Assembly (NCBI RefSeq): GCF_002356355.1
Contig: NZ_AP018052.1
Coordinates: forward strand, 2,418,001-2,482,000
Source of the DNA: Thiohalobacter thiocyanaticus
GTDB taxonomy: Bacteria; Pseudomonadota; Gammaproteobacteria; Thiohalobacterales; Thiohalobacteraceae
DNA: 64,000 nucleotides
Direction of reading: 5' to 3'
Shown here one piece after another: positions 1 through 10,022 of this stretch (the stretch's first letter is position 1; each line of letters starts with the position of its first letter). The notes below the pieces were generated by a model, which did no database searches, was not told the origin of the DNA, and saw nothing but the letters and a program-made list of their open reading frames with translations. A program made the position numbers and the translations under genes.

Positions 1-2
1 AC

Positions 3-731
3 ACCGCCGAGACCCTGGCCGTGTACCGGGATGCCGGCGCAGCGGTCAAACTGGCCGACCTCACCCCGGCCTACACCAACCGCCTGTCGGGCAAGGGCAC
101 CTTCGCCCACCGCACCCGGCGGGTGGAATCGCTGCGCCGGGCCTTCGTCTACGACCGGGTGCAGGATGCCGTCATCGTGTTCGACCGGGTCGAGGCCACC
201 CGCGCCGACTTCACCAAGCGCTGGCTGCTGCACAGCCAGACCGAGCCGCGGGTCGAGGGCAGCGAGTTCCTGATCGAACTGCCACCCGGGCAGGATCGTC
301 CCGGCCACGCCGGCGGCCGCCTGGAAGGTCATATCCTGCTGCCCGAACAGCCGCGCATCCAGCGCATCGGCGGTGAGGGTCAAGAGTTCCGGTTGGGCGA
401 CCGAAACTATGACGACGACGGCGCCGTCTATACGCGCATCGCCAAACGCGACGAGCGCGGCCGCACCCTGGAGCCGGGCGCCTGGCGCCTGGAGGTCAGC
501 CCGTCCGCACCGGCCCGGCTGGACCACTATCTGGTGGTGATGCTGCCCTCGCTGCTGGATGCAGGGCGGGCGACCGAGGTCCGCCGCCTGCCCGATCGCG
601 ACAACGCCGTCGGCTGCGAGATCCGCAGCGGCGAACGCCGCAGCCAGTGGTGGTTCGCGCGCGACGGCTCGCAGGTGGAGCTTGTACGCTTTGACAAGGA
701 AGGCGAGATTGAACGTCGCATCATCCGTTAA
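3..731 (+). CDS. Heparinase II/III-like protein, C-terminal part (5' end outside window)
   Basis: The reading frame is open from the left edge of the window, so only the last 240 or so residues are present and no start is visible. The segment is rich in beta-strand-like stretches and has an aromatic end (QWWFARDG), as in the C-terminal beta-sandwich of heparinase II/III-type polysaccharide lyases. The catalytic alpha/alpha barrel would lie upstream. Such proteins are common in exopolysaccharide loci of XrtA-bearing bacteria, where they are thought to cleave uronate-containing polymer. The flippase gene follows 38 bases downstream on the same strand. The family call rests on general resemblance and context, because the catalytic residues cannot be seen. 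Confidence 0.6.
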   Translation, partial: TAETLAVYRDAGAAVKLADLTPAYTNRLSGKGTFAHRTRRVESLRRAFVYDRVQDAVIVFDRVEATRADFTKRWLLHSQTEPRVEGSEFLIELPPGQDRPGHAGGRLEGHILLPEQPRIQRIGGEGQEFRLGDRNYDDDGAVYTRIAKRDERGRTLEPGAWRLEVSPSAPARLDHYLVVMLPSLLDAGRATEVRRLPDRDNAVGCEIRSGERRSQWWFARDGSQVELVRFDKEGEIERRIIR

Positions 732-769
732 CGACGGCTCCGCCCGTCACGCCCACTGACCCGCTGACC

Positions 770-2230
770 ATGGCCCTGCAGGATTCGCTCCGTTCCGGCA
801 CCACCTGGCTGATCACCAAGGGCACGGGCAGCTTCGCCGTGCAATTCGTGTTCGGCGTGATCCTGGCCCGCCTGCTGGTGCCGGAAGAATTCGGCATGAT
901 GGTCACCATCCAGATCTTCACCGGCCTGGCCACGGTGGTGGCGGTGGGCGGCATGTCCAAGGCGCTGGTCCAGGCCCGCGAGGTGGAACAGCGCCACTAC
1001 AATACCGCCTTCACCCTGCAGCTGCTGATCGGCACCGGCCTGTTTCTGCTGTTCTACCTCCTGGCCTGGCCCTTCGCCGCCTGGTACGACGACCCGCTGT
1101 ACCGGCCGCTGCTGCAGACGGCGGCGGTGGGTTTCCTGCTGCGGCCGCTGATGAACACCCAGGCGGCCTGGATGCACCGCGAGATGCGCTTCAAGGCCTT
1201 CGCCCTGGTCTCCTTCGGCGGCATGTTCCTGTCGGGGCTGGCCGGCATCGCCATGGCCTGGCACGGCATGGGCGTATGGAGCCTGGTGCTGAGCGGTCTG
1301 CTCGGCACCTTCATCCAGATCCTGCTGAGCAAACGGGTGGTGCGTCTGCCGCTGACCCTGCAGCTGGACCGCCGGGCAGTGGGCGACCTCGGCCGCTACG
1401 GGGTACGAATCCAGGCCAACAATGTCGCCTTCCACATCAACCGCCAGGTGGAAAACTTTCTCATCAGCCGCACCCTGGGCGAGCATTTCCTCGGCCTGTA
1501 CAACAAGGCCGGCAGCCTGTTCCAGATCCCGGCCGAGATGATCGGCACCCCGGCCTACGCCACCACCTTCCGCGCCCTGTCCAAGCTGCAGGACAACGCC
1601 GACCAGTCGCGCTGGCTGTACCGGCGCACGCTCAGCCTGGTCACCCTGTACATGCTGCCGATCTATGTCAGCCTGTTCTGGCTGGCGCCGGCCTTCATCA
1701 CCCTGGTCTACGGTCCCAACTGGAGCCCGGCCGCGCTGCCGCTGCAGATCCTGTCCCTGATCGGCCTCAGCCAGTGCATCATCCGGCCGTCGCGGGCGGT
1801 GACCGCGGCGCGCAACTGGCTGGGGCGGGAACTGGCGCTGCAGGTCGAGTCGGCGCTGGTCATTGCCGTGGGTTGCCTGATCGGACTGCGCTGGGGCATG
1901 GTCGGCGTGGCCTGGGCCATGGTGCCCTGCCAGGCCTGGATCGCGCTGCGCTTCTTCGCCCTGGCCCGGCGCAGCCTGGACGCACGCTGGTCGGATCTGC
2001 CGGCGGCCCTGGCCGCCCCGGTGCTGCTGAACCTGCTGCTGTTCGGCTTCCTGGCCGGGCTGGACGGCCTCTGGCAGCAGCAGCTGGGCAGCACCTTGAG
2101 CTGGCCCTATCTGTTCGGGATGGCGGCGGCGGCGGTGCTGTTCTATCTGCTGGTGTTTCTGGCGCTGCCACTGGCGGGTATCCGCGACGAGGCGCAGCGC
2201 TGGCGGCGCTGGCTGCTGCGCCGTGGCTGA
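770..2230 (+). CDS. Wzx-type polysaccharide flippase (MOP superfamily)
   Basis: The 486-residue protein is almost entirely hydrophobic, with about 12-14 predicted membrane helices, the usual size and layout for lipopolysaccharide/exopolysaccharide flippases of the Polysacc_synt_3/WzxC type. The N-terminus (residues 1-40, with a GxxWxxxxxG pattern and ARLLxPEEFG) is typical of the family. It should move undecaprenyl-diphosphate-linked repeat units across the inner membrane. It is the only flippase seen in the window, so it is the best candidate to serve the large XrtA-associated polymer operon at 17-38 kb, although it lies outside that operon. It is followed by a palindromic repeat and then a sulfotransferase. 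Confidence 0.88.
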   Translation: MALQDSLRSGTTWLITKGTGSFAVQFVFGVILARLLVPEEFGMMVTIQIFTGLATVVAVGGMSKALVQAREVEQRHYNTAFTLQLLIGTGLFLLFYLLAWPFAAWYDDPLYRPLLQTAAVGFLLRPLMNTQAAWMHREMRFKAFALVSFGGMFLSGLAGIAMAWHGMGVWSLVLSGLLGTFIQILLSKRVVRLPLTLQLDRRAVGDLGRYGVRIQANNVAFHINRQVENFLISRTLGEHFLGLYNKAGSLFQIPAEMIGTPAYATTFRALSKLQDNADQSRWLYRRTLSLVTLYMLPIYVSLFWLAPAFITLVYGPNWSPAALPLQILSLIGLSQCIIRPSRAVTAARNWLGRELALQVESALVIAVGCLIGLRWGMVGVAWAMVPCQAWIALRFFALARRSLDARWSDLPAALAAPVLLNLLLFGFLAGLDGLWQQQLGSTLSWPYLFGMAAAAVLFYLLVFLALPLAGIRDEAQRWRRWLLRRG

Positions 2231-2245
2231 ATCGCCGGCCGGGCA

Positions 2246-2316
2246 GAGCGAGGCGCAACCCATCATCCCCGCCGCTGATGGGTTGCGGCGCAGAGCGCCT
2301 TCACCCATCCTACGCG
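2246..2316. repeat. Palindromic intergenic repeat, GATGGGTT type
   Basis: Arms GCAACCCATCA (2255-2265) and TGATGGGTTGC (2276-2286) are exact inverted copies. The right flank (CTTCACCCATCCTACG) recurs at 61189-61203. The element fills the gap between the flippase and sulfotransferase genes. Confidence 0.8.
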
Positions 2317-2353
2317 CTGGCTGTCGTGTCGTTGCCGAGGTATCGCTGTCTCC

Positions 2354-3322
2354 ATGAATCCGGAAAGGCCCCTGTTCATCGTCGGCGCGCCCCGCTCCGG
2401 CACCACCCTGCTGCTGTACATGCTGCGCTCGCATCCGCGGCTGTTCCTGCCCGGGGACGAATCGCACTTCTTCATCCCCCTGTACCGCCGCTACGGCCCG
2501 CAACCGCCGTTGGACCGCAGCGACCAGATTCAGGACCTGCTCCAGGCCATGCAGAAGCTGCGGCCGGTGTTCTTCCGCGAGTTTGTCGAGGCCGGCGACC
2601 CGCAGCTGGCCGGACTGGCCCGGGCCCTGGCCGCAGAACGGCCCGTCGGCCTGGCCGGGCTCATCGACGCTCTCTACCGGCATCTGGCCCGGCGCGCCGG
2701 CAAGGTGCGCTGGGGTGACAAGACCCCCTATTATGTCCAGCACCTGGACACCATCGACGCCCTGTTCCCGAACTGCCAGGTGGTGCATCTGATCCGCGAC
2801 GGCCGCGACGTGGCCCTGTCCATGCTGGCGCGGCGCCACGACTTCGATGTCTATAACATCTATCACGCCGCCCGCTACTGGGAGGAATGCGTCGAGGCGG
2901 GCCGGCGCAGCGGCCGCCGGCTGGGGCCGGAGCGCTACCTGGAGCTGCGCTACGAGGACCTGCTGGACGCGCCGCAGGAGCAGCTCGAACGCCTGTGCGA
3001 TTTCCTGCACGAACCCTACAGCGAGGAGATCCTCGACTTCGAACGTCCCGGCCAGATGGACAGCAAGCTGCTCAAGACCACGCCGCTGGTCTCGCAGGGA
3101 CTGCAGCAGGGCAACGTCGGGAAGTGGCGCGAGCGCATGACGCCGCGCCAGATCGCCACCTTCGAACGGGCGGTACCGGACCTGCTGCGCGCATACGCTT
3201 ACCCGCTGTCGGCAACCGTCGCGCCTCTGCCCCTGCCCCTGCGCGCCGGCTACCGGCTGCACAACCGGGTGCGCAAATGGTTCAACCGCACCTTTCACCA
3301 GCGCCCGGTGGCGCGTCTCTGA
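2354..3322 (+). CDS. PAPS-dependent sulfotransferase family protein
   Basis: This 322-residue soluble protein starts with a clear 5'-phosphosulfate-binding loop, GAPRSGTT at residues 11-18. A second motif near residue 148 (LIRDGRDVALSM) matches the 3'-phosphate-binding region of PAPS sulfotransferases. These enzymes transfer sulfate from PAPS to hydroxyl or amino groups. Lying between a flippase and a sulfatase-superfamily gene, it most likely modifies the exopolysaccharide or a precursor. Two further sulfotransferase-fold proteins are encoded at 16139-17008 and 19874-20722. The substrate cannot be told from the sequence. Confidence 0.88.
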   Translation: MNPERPLFIVGAPRSGTTLLLYMLRSHPRLFLPGDESHFFIPLYRRYGPQPPLDRSDQIQDLLQAMQKLRPVFFREFVEAGDPQLAGLARALAAERPVGLAGLIDALYRHLARRAGKVRWGDKTPYYVQHLDTIDALFPNCQVVHLIRDGRDVALSMLARRHDFDVYNIYHAARYWEECVEAGRRSGRRLGPERYLELRYEDLLDAPQEQLERLCDFLHEPYSEEILDFERPGQMDSKLLKTTPLVSQGLQQGNVGKWRERMTPRQIATFERAVPDLLRAYAYPLSATVAPLPLPLRAGYRLHNRVRKWFNRTFHQRPVARL

Positions 3323-3428
3323 GCCGGCCTTGTAAGCCTCCGGCTATTGCCGGCCACACCGGAGCGGCGCTAAGCTCAGGGTTTGACCGAGGAAGCGGCC
3401 GTTACGAGCCGCGGCTGGTACTCAAGAT

Positions 3429-5564
3429 ATGCGCGAACACAGACAATACTGGAAACTGCTGGCGGCGGCGGCCGTGGTCGCCACCCTGGTCACCCTGGTC
3501 CTGACAGCCAAGTCACTGCTCGATTTCACCCGCACCGGGCCCGAGATCCGCGGCGAGATCCTGGACTCCTACAGTAGCTATGCCGCCCTTGCCATGCTGC
3601 GGCTGGCCGCCTGGACCTGGCTGATCTCATTCGCCCTGGCCAGCGTGGGCAGCGTAATCCATCTCGCCCGCTGCCAGAGCCATGGCCGCCCGGTCCGTTT
3701 CCTGCCGGCACTGATCTGGGCCGGGCTGGCCTGGAGCATCATCACCGGTGCCCTGTTCCTGCATCTGCTGCTCTACAACCCCTCCGGGATCATCGCCTCC
3801 TTCCTCTACGATCCGGCCAGGCTGTACCCGGTCTGGGATCTGCTCACCCCGACGCGGCTTACCCTGCTTCAGATCCTGATCATCGGGCTGCTGGGACTGG
3901 CCCTGCTGAGCGGCATCATGGCCGGACGCCGCCGCGGTGCCGTGGGCACCGCACGCTTTCTGACCGCCTACGCGATCGCCGGCGCCGCCCTGTACCTGGG
4001 GTTGAACTATCACCCTGAGCCGGTCAGCCACGGCCTGCAGGCCGGCACCACGACGCCGCGCATGAACCTGTTGATGATCGGCTCGGACACCCTGCGCGCC
4101 GACCGTTTCAGCGTCACCGGCTACGCGCGCGAACTCACCCCCTACATCGACGACCTGGCCCGCGAAGGCACCTTCTTCACCCAGGCCTATGTCCCGGTCG
4201 CCCGCACCGCGCCCAGCCTGGCGAGCATGCTCACCGGCGCCTGGCCGCAGCGCACCGGCATCCGCAGCAACTACATCGGGGATCCCGAGACCCGGCTTCC
4301 GGCGACCGGTCTGCCCGAACTGCTCAGCCGTGCCGGCTACCATACCGCCGCCGTCGGCGACTGGGCCGGCGGCGATCTGGCCAAGCTCAGCTTCGGCTAC
4401 CGGAAGACCGACCTGCCGGAGGACCAGTGGAATATCAAATTTCTCATCCGCCAGGGCCCGAAGGACATCCGGCTGTTCCTGAGCCTGTTCGCCCACAACC
4501 CGCTGGGCAAGCGCCTGCTGCCCGAGATCTATTACCTCGCCGGCTTTCCCATCTATACCGAGATCACCTACAAGGCCAGGCAGCTGCTGAGCGAATACGC
4601 CGCCGGGGATCGCCCCTTTCACCTGAACGTGTTCATGGGTGCGACCCATGCGCCCTTCGGCTCGGAATACCCCTATTACAAGATGTTTGCGGCCGGGGAC
4701 TATTACGGCGATTCCAAGTTCGCGCTGTCCGGCCTGACCGACCCCTCCTCCATCATCAAGCGCCAGGAGCAGGGCAAGGAGGCCTTCGATATCCAGCAGG
4801 TGATCGACCTCTACGACGGCGCGGTCAGGAGCTTCGATGATCAGGTCCGCGCCATTGTCGAGCACCTGGAATCACTGGGCCTGCGCGACAACACCCTGAT
4901 CGTCATCTACAGCGATCACGGCACCGACCTGTTCGAGCGCCACACCTGGGGCCAGGGCAACAGCGTGGTCGGGGACGACCCCAGCGCCCGCATCCCGATA
5001 TTGATCCTGGATCCACGCCACCGCGACGGCCGGGCGGTACACCGCACCGTGCGCAGCGTGGACCTCATGCCCACCCTGCTGGAACTGCTTGAGCTTCCGG
5101 TACCTGAATCGGTGGACGGCGTCTCGCTTGCCGGCTACCTGCAGCAGGCGGATTTCGATCTCGACCTGCCCGCCTTCCACGAGACCGGCGTCTGGCTGGG
5201 ACAGATCCCCGGACTGCAGGACAATCACCTGCAATATCCGCCGCTGCTGGAGATGCTGGAGGTGCCGGACAAGCACACCGGCACGCTCGCGATCAAGCCG
5301 GAGTACCGGAGCCGGGTGATTCAGGCCAAGGACCGCATGATCCGCACCGACAAATGGAAACTGGTCTACCTGCCCATGCGCGACGGCGCCGAGTACTGGC
5401 TGTTCGACATCGAGAACGACCCGCTGTGCTATGACAACGTCATCGACGAATATCCGCAGGTCGCGGCCCGGCTGAAGCGGGAACTGATCGAATGGATGTC
5501 GCTGGAACCCGGTATGGAATGGGACGGCCAGTTGCTGCAGCCGCGGGCGGCGGGGAACGGATAG
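3429..5564 (+). CDS. Membrane-anchored sulfatase/phosphotransferase superfamily protein
   Basis: The 711-residue protein has about five N-terminal membrane helices (roughly residues 8-195) and a large catalytic domain from about residue 212. Metal-site motifs are present: GSDTLRADR near residues 216-224 and SDHGTD near residues 495-500. At the nucleophile position the sequence is RTAPSLASMLTG, with Thr260 where classical sulfatases have Cys or Ser, and Leu in place of the conserved Arg of CxPxR. Thr nucleophiles are found in related phosphoethanolamine and phosphoglycerol transferases (EptA, LtaS types), which also carry N-terminal membrane helices. I therefore favour a transferase or hydrolase acting on phospho- or sulfo-esters of envelope glycans over a formylglycine sulfatase. 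No strong ribosome site precedes the ATG. Confidence 0.75.
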   Translation: MREHRQYWKLLAAAAVVATLVTLVLTAKSLLDFTRTGPEIRGEILDSYSSYAALAMLRLAAWTWLISFALASVGSVIHLARCQSHGRPVRFLPALIWAGLAWSIITGALFLHLLLYNPSGIIASFLYDPARLYPVWDLLTPTRLTLLQILIIGLLGLALLSGIMAGRRRGAVGTARFLTAYAIAGAALYLGLNYHPEPVSHGLQAGTTTPRMNLLMIGSDTLRADRFSVTGYARELTPYIDDLAREGTFFTQAYVPVARTAPSLASMLTGAWPQRTGIRSNYIGDPETRLPATGLPELLSRAGYHTAAVGDWAGGDLAKLSFGYRKTDLPEDQWNIKFLIRQGPKDIRLFLSLFAHNPLGKRLLPEIYYLAGFPIYTEITYKARQLLSEYAAGDRPFHLNVFMGATHAPFGSEYPYYKMFAAGDYYGDSKFALSGLTDPSSIIKRQEQGKEAFDIQQVIDLYDGAVRSFDDQVRAIVEHLESLGLRDNTLIVIYSDHGTDLFERHTWGQGNSVVGDDPSARIPILILDPRHRDGRAVHRTVRSVDLMPTLLELLELPVPESVDGVSLAGYLQQADFDLDLPAFHETGVWLGQIPGLQDNHLQYPPLLEMLEVPDKHTGTLAIKPEYRSRVIQAKDRMIRTDKWKLVYLPMRDGAEYWLFDIENDPLCYDNVIDEYPQVAARLKRELIEWMSLEPGMEWDGQLLQPRAAGNG

Positions 5565-5572
5565 GGATGACA

Positions 5573-5590
5573 GCGGCCCGGACGGGCCGC
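5573..5590. terminator. GC-rich hairpin between convergent genes
   Basis: GCGGCCC, loop GGAC, GGGCCGC lies between the ends of the sulfatase-like gene and the ferritin-like gene. Neither strand has a U-tract, so termination is only a guess from position. Confidence 0.35.
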
Positions 5591-5603
5591 CGCGGATTCA
5601 GGA

Positions 5604-5891
5604 TCAGTCGTGCGCGATGGGCTTGTCGGTGAACAGGTAGTCGCGCAGTTCCTCGTCGAACTTGGGATCGCGCCGGCGGATCCATTCCAGAACCATGGCG
5701 GCGTGTTCCTTCTCCTCGTCGCGGTTGTGCTTGAGAATGGCGCGCAGCTCGTCGTCCTTGCAGGCGGTGACCCGCTGGTTGTACCAGTCCACCGCTTCCA
5801 GTTCCTCCATCAGGGAGGTGATGGCGCGATGCATATCGCGGGTCTCGTCATCCAGTTCCTCGACAGGTTCATGGTAACCTTCGTTCGCCAC
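5604..5891 (-). CDS. Encapsulated-ferritin-type (EncFtn) iron-storage protein
   Basis: With a GTG start at 5891, preceded by AAGGAG at good spacing, the product is 95 residues; an ATG 60 bases further upstream has no such site. The two-helix sequence closely resembles the Rhodospirillum rubrum encapsulated ferritin. Its metal-site residues appear conserved in order: Glu29, Glu30, Glu32, Trp36, Glu59, Glu60 and His63, each offset by two from the R. rubrum numbering I recall. Family members make annular decamers with ferroxidase sites at dimer interfaces and normally work inside an encapsulin shell. Here the protein ends at DKPIAHD with no tail resembling an encapsulin-targeting peptide, and no encapsulin gene lies nearby. 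The neighbouring suf operon is also iron-related but diverges from it. Confidence 0.88.
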   Translation of the reverse strand: MANEGYHEPVEELDDETRDMHRAITSLMEELEAVDWYNQRVTACKDDELRAILKHNRDEEKEHAAMVLEWIRRRDPKFDEELRDYLFTDKPIAHD

Positions 5892-6156
5892 GCTGTTTCT
5901 CCTTCGCTGGTTTTCGGACAATGGGATCGGGGCACCCGATCGTGCGGCCATCCTACCCCATCCGGTGAAAACCGGACAATCAACTCCCCGACCGACGTCC
6001 GACAGCTTGCGATACTGCGGCTGACAGCGTTAATATAATAAAGTTACCGGCACGGTCCCGCCCGCTCAGGGGTAACAAACTCCCAGCCAGCCGGGAAAGC
6101 CCGTCTCCCGCAGGTCCAAGTCACTGTTTTTCCGACACCCAATCCCCACCGGAAAT

Positions 6157-6181
6157 AATGTTGACTATTTTGGTCAACAAT
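6157..6181 (+). promoter_or_regulatory. IscR-like (type 1) operator upstream of suf
   Basis: The core GTTGACTATTTTGGTCAAC is a near-perfect palindrome with arms GTTGAC/GTCAAC. Aligned by eye with the type 1 IscR consensus (25 positions), 21 agree, including the GACT and AGTC-like half sites. IscR with an Fe-S cluster binds such sites to repress, so the operon should rise under iron limitation or oxidative stress. The regulator gene is not in the window. Confidence 0.6.
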
Positions 6182-6190
6182 TATTAGAAT
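6161..6190 (+). promoter_or_regulatory. Predicted sigma-70 promoter of the suf operon
   Basis: TTGACT (6161-6166) and TAGAAT (6185-6190) are separated by 18 bases. The -35 box lies inside the IscR-like palindrome, an arrangement that fits repression by occlusion. Confidence 0.5.
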
Positions 6191-6414
6191 ACCCGACCAA
6201 TTAGCTAAGGAAATTCGTCGGGGCCCGACACCCGGGAACCCACCGGAAAGTGGCAAAAATTGTACAATCCGGCTGGGATTCACCGTCGTCGCGAGACGAC
6301 AGGACCGCGCCGCCGACCGCAACGGCCCCCCTGAACCAGGCCGGGCCCGGGCCAGCATCTTAAAGCAGGCAGCACCGAACACGCATCGGGTCTGCCGGGA
6401 GAGGAGCTCAATCG

Positions 6415-7860
<1,446 letters not shown>

Positions 7861-7894
7861 ACCGAACCCGGATTAACGCAGGAGGATTATCAAC

Positions 7895-8650
7895 ATGCTG
7901 CTTTCTATCAAGGATCTCACGGTCGACGTCGACGGCCAGCCCATCCTCAAGGGCCTGAACCTGGAGGTCAACGCCGGCGAGGTGCACGCCATCATGGGCC
8001 CCAACGGCTCCGGCAAGAGCACCCTCGCCCATGTCCTGTCCGGCCGCGACGGCTACGAGGTCACCGGCGGCGAGGTCAGGTTCGAGGATCAGGACCTGCT
8101 CGACCTGGAGGTCGAGGAGCGCGCCCGCAAGGGCCTGTTCCTGGCCATGCAGTACCCGGTGGAGCTGCCCGGCGTGAACAACACCGTGTTCCTGCGCGAA
8201 TCGCTGAATGCCATCCGCGCCGAACGCGGCGAGCCGGCGCTGAGCGCCGTTGATTTCATGAAGCTGATGCAGGAGAAGCTCAAGATCGTCGAGATGAAGC
8301 CCGACCTGCTCAAGCGCTCGGTCAATGCCGGCTTCTCCGGCGGTGAGAAGAAACGCAACGAGATCCTGCAGATGGCCGTGCTGGAGCCGAAACTGGCCAT
8401 CCTGGACGAGACCGACTCGGGTCTGGACATCGACGCCCTGCGCATCGTCGCCGACGGGGTCAACGCCCTGCGCAGCCCCGAGCGCGGCATGATCCTGGTG
8501 ACCCACTACCAGCGTCTGCTCGACTACATCGAGCCGGACTTCGTCCATGTGCTGGCCAACGGCAGGATCATCCGCTCGGGTGACAAGTCGCTGGCCCTGG
8601 AACTGGAAGAGAAGGGCTACAACTGGGTCCTCGAGGAGGCCGCGGCATGA
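7895..8650 (+). CDS. sufC: Fe-S assembly ATPase SufC
   Basis: This is an ABC-type ATPase of 251 residues with Walker A GPNGSGKST (residues 35-43), the SufC-type signature FSGGEKKRNEI and Walker B LAILDETDSGLD. It is cytosolic and drives conformational change in SufBC2D rather than membrane transport. AGGAGG precedes the start. Its last codons overlap the sufD start by four bases (ATGA), implying translational coupling. Confidence 0.98.
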   Translation: MLLSIKDLTVDVDGQPILKGLNLEVNAGEVHAIMGPNGSGKSTLAHVLSGRDGYEVTGGEVRFEDQDLLDLEVEERARKGLFLAMQYPVELPGVNNTVFLRESLNAIRAERGEPALSAVDFMKLMQEKLKIVEMKPDLLKRSVNAGFSGGEKKRNEILQMAVLEPKLAILDETDSGLDIDALRIVADGVNALRSPERGMILVTHYQRLLDYIEPDFVHVLANGRIIRSGDKSLALELEEKGYNWVLEEAAA

Positions 8651-9996
8651 GCGAGGCCCTCAAGCCTGTCGAGCACTACCGCGAGCTGATCGACGCCGCG
8701 CGGTCGACGCTGCCGGGCGCCGGCCAGCAGTGGCTGGAGACGCGCCGCCAGGCCGCGGCCGCCCGGTTCGAGGAACAGGGCTTTCCCACCCGCAAGGCCG
8801 AGGAGTGGCGCTACAGCAACATCGGCCAGGTGCTGGAACAGCCGTTCCGCTACCGCGACGAGGCCTTCGAGGCCCTGACCGACTCCGACATCGACGAGCT
8901 GCTGCTGGTGGAACAGCCCGCGGCCCGGCTGGTGTTCGCCAACGGTCGGCTGGTGCCGCACCTGTCGGCCACCGGCGGCCTGGACAGCGCCGTCAGCCTG
9001 ATCAGCCTGCGCGATGCCATCGACAGTGACAGCGACTTCGTCGATCAGTGGCTGGGCAAGGCCATCATCGACAATGACCTGGAGACCTTCGAGGCCCTGA
9101 ACACGGCCCTGCTCAACGACGGCATGTGCCTGTACATCCCGGCCGGGGTCGCCATCGAACAGCCCATCGAGGTGCTGTACCTGTCGGTGGGCCTGGACGA
9201 GCCCAGCGTGATGACGCCGCGCAACCTGATCGTGCTGGACCAGGGCGCCAGCGCCCGGCTGGTCGAGCAGTACGCCAGTACCACCGACGCGGCCTACTTC
9301 AACAACGGCCTGACCGAGATCATGCTCGGCGAGGACGCCGAACTGGAGCATGACCGGCTGCAGGACGAGGCCGCCCAGGCCTATCACATGAGCGTGATCC
9401 ACCTGGCCCAGGCCGCGCGCAGCCGCTATCGCGGCATGGTGGCCAGCCTCGGCGGCACCTGGGCGCGCACCGAGTACCACACCGCATTCAGCGCCGAGGA
9501 AGCCAACTGCGAACTGGCCGGCTTCTACTTCGCCGGCGACGGCCAGCTCACCGACATCCATCTGGATGTACGCCACCCGGTGCCGCGCTGCAACAGCGAG
9601 CAGAAGTTCAAGGGCATCCTGGCCGGCAGGGGCAAGGCGGTGCTGGACGGTCGCATCCGCGTGATCCAGGACGCCCAGCAGACCGAGGCGCACCTGTCCA
9701 ACGACACCCTGCTGCTGTCGCGCAGCGCCGAGGTCGACACCAAGCCACAGCTGGAGATCTTCGCCGACGACGTCAAGTGCAGTCACGGCACCACGGTCGG
9801 TCAGCTGGATCCGATGCAGTTGTTCTACCTGCGCGCCCGCGGCATCAATGCCGACACCGCCCGCAAGATGCTGTGCCTGGGTTTTGCCGACGAGGTGCTG
9901 GAAAGCTGTACGGTACCTGCCTTCATCGAGCGGGTCGACCAGAAGCTGCAGCATCGGCTGGCCGATGTGAACATCGACACGACCGCCAGCGGTTAA
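8647..9996 (+). CDS. sufD: Fe-S cluster assembly protein SufD
   Basis: The 449-residue protein aligns with SufD: a divergent N-terminal helical region followed by the SufB/SufD core, including the typical motifs RKAEEWRYSN, DVRHPVPRCNSEQKFKGIL and LCLGFADEVLE. It completes the SufBC2D scaffold. Normally a sufS cysteine desulfurase gene would be expected after it, but sufT starts only 26 bases downstream. Confidence 0.97.
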   Translation: MSEALKPVEHYRELIDAARSTLPGAGQQWLETRRQAAAARFEEQGFPTRKAEEWRYSNIGQVLEQPFRYRDEAFEALTDSDIDELLLVEQPAARLVFANGRLVPHLSATGGLDSAVSLISLRDAIDSDSDFVDQWLGKAIIDNDLETFEALNTALLNDGMCLYIPAGVAIEQPIEVLYLSVGLDEPSVMTPRNLIVLDQGASARLVEQYASTTDAAYFNNGLTEIMLGEDAELEHDRLQDEAAQAYHMSVIHLAQAARSRYRGMVASLGGTWARTEYHTAFSAEEANCELAGFYFAGDGQLTDIHLDVRHPVPRCNSEQKFKGILAGRGKAVLDGRIRVIQDAQQTEAHLSNDTLLLSRSAEVDTKPQLEIFADDVKCSHGTTVGQLDPMQLFYLRARGINADTARKMLCLGFADEVLESCTVPAFIERVDQKLQHRLADVNIDTTASG

Positions 9997-10022
9997 CCAC
10001 CTGGAAACACGGAGACAAGGCC

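Larger units (their letters stand above)
5892..6414. other. Divergent intergenic region between EncFtn and suf genes
   Basis: These 520 bases hold no convincing gene. An AT-rich patch at 6027-6044 could hold a minus-strand promoter for the ferritin gene, with no good -35 box visible. The suf operator and promoter are listed separately. About 220 bases separate the predicted suf transcript start from sufB. No iscR or sufR gene lies here, and I see no riboswitch fold that I can support. Confidence 0.5.

Noticed and set aside
728-3298. Very long antisense reading frame (856 codons) opposite the flippase and sulfotransferase genes
   Set aside because: It is Gln/Arg/Gly/His-rich with no recognisable domain and mirrors three-codon bias of the real genes. 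The same holds for other long antisense frames, such as 23053-25164, 35594-37273, 43755-45821 and 57188-59422.
6191-6414. Search for an iscR/sufR gene or riboswitch in the suf leader
   Set aside because: No open frame with an Rrf2-type sequence and no convincing conserved RNA fold could be seen.
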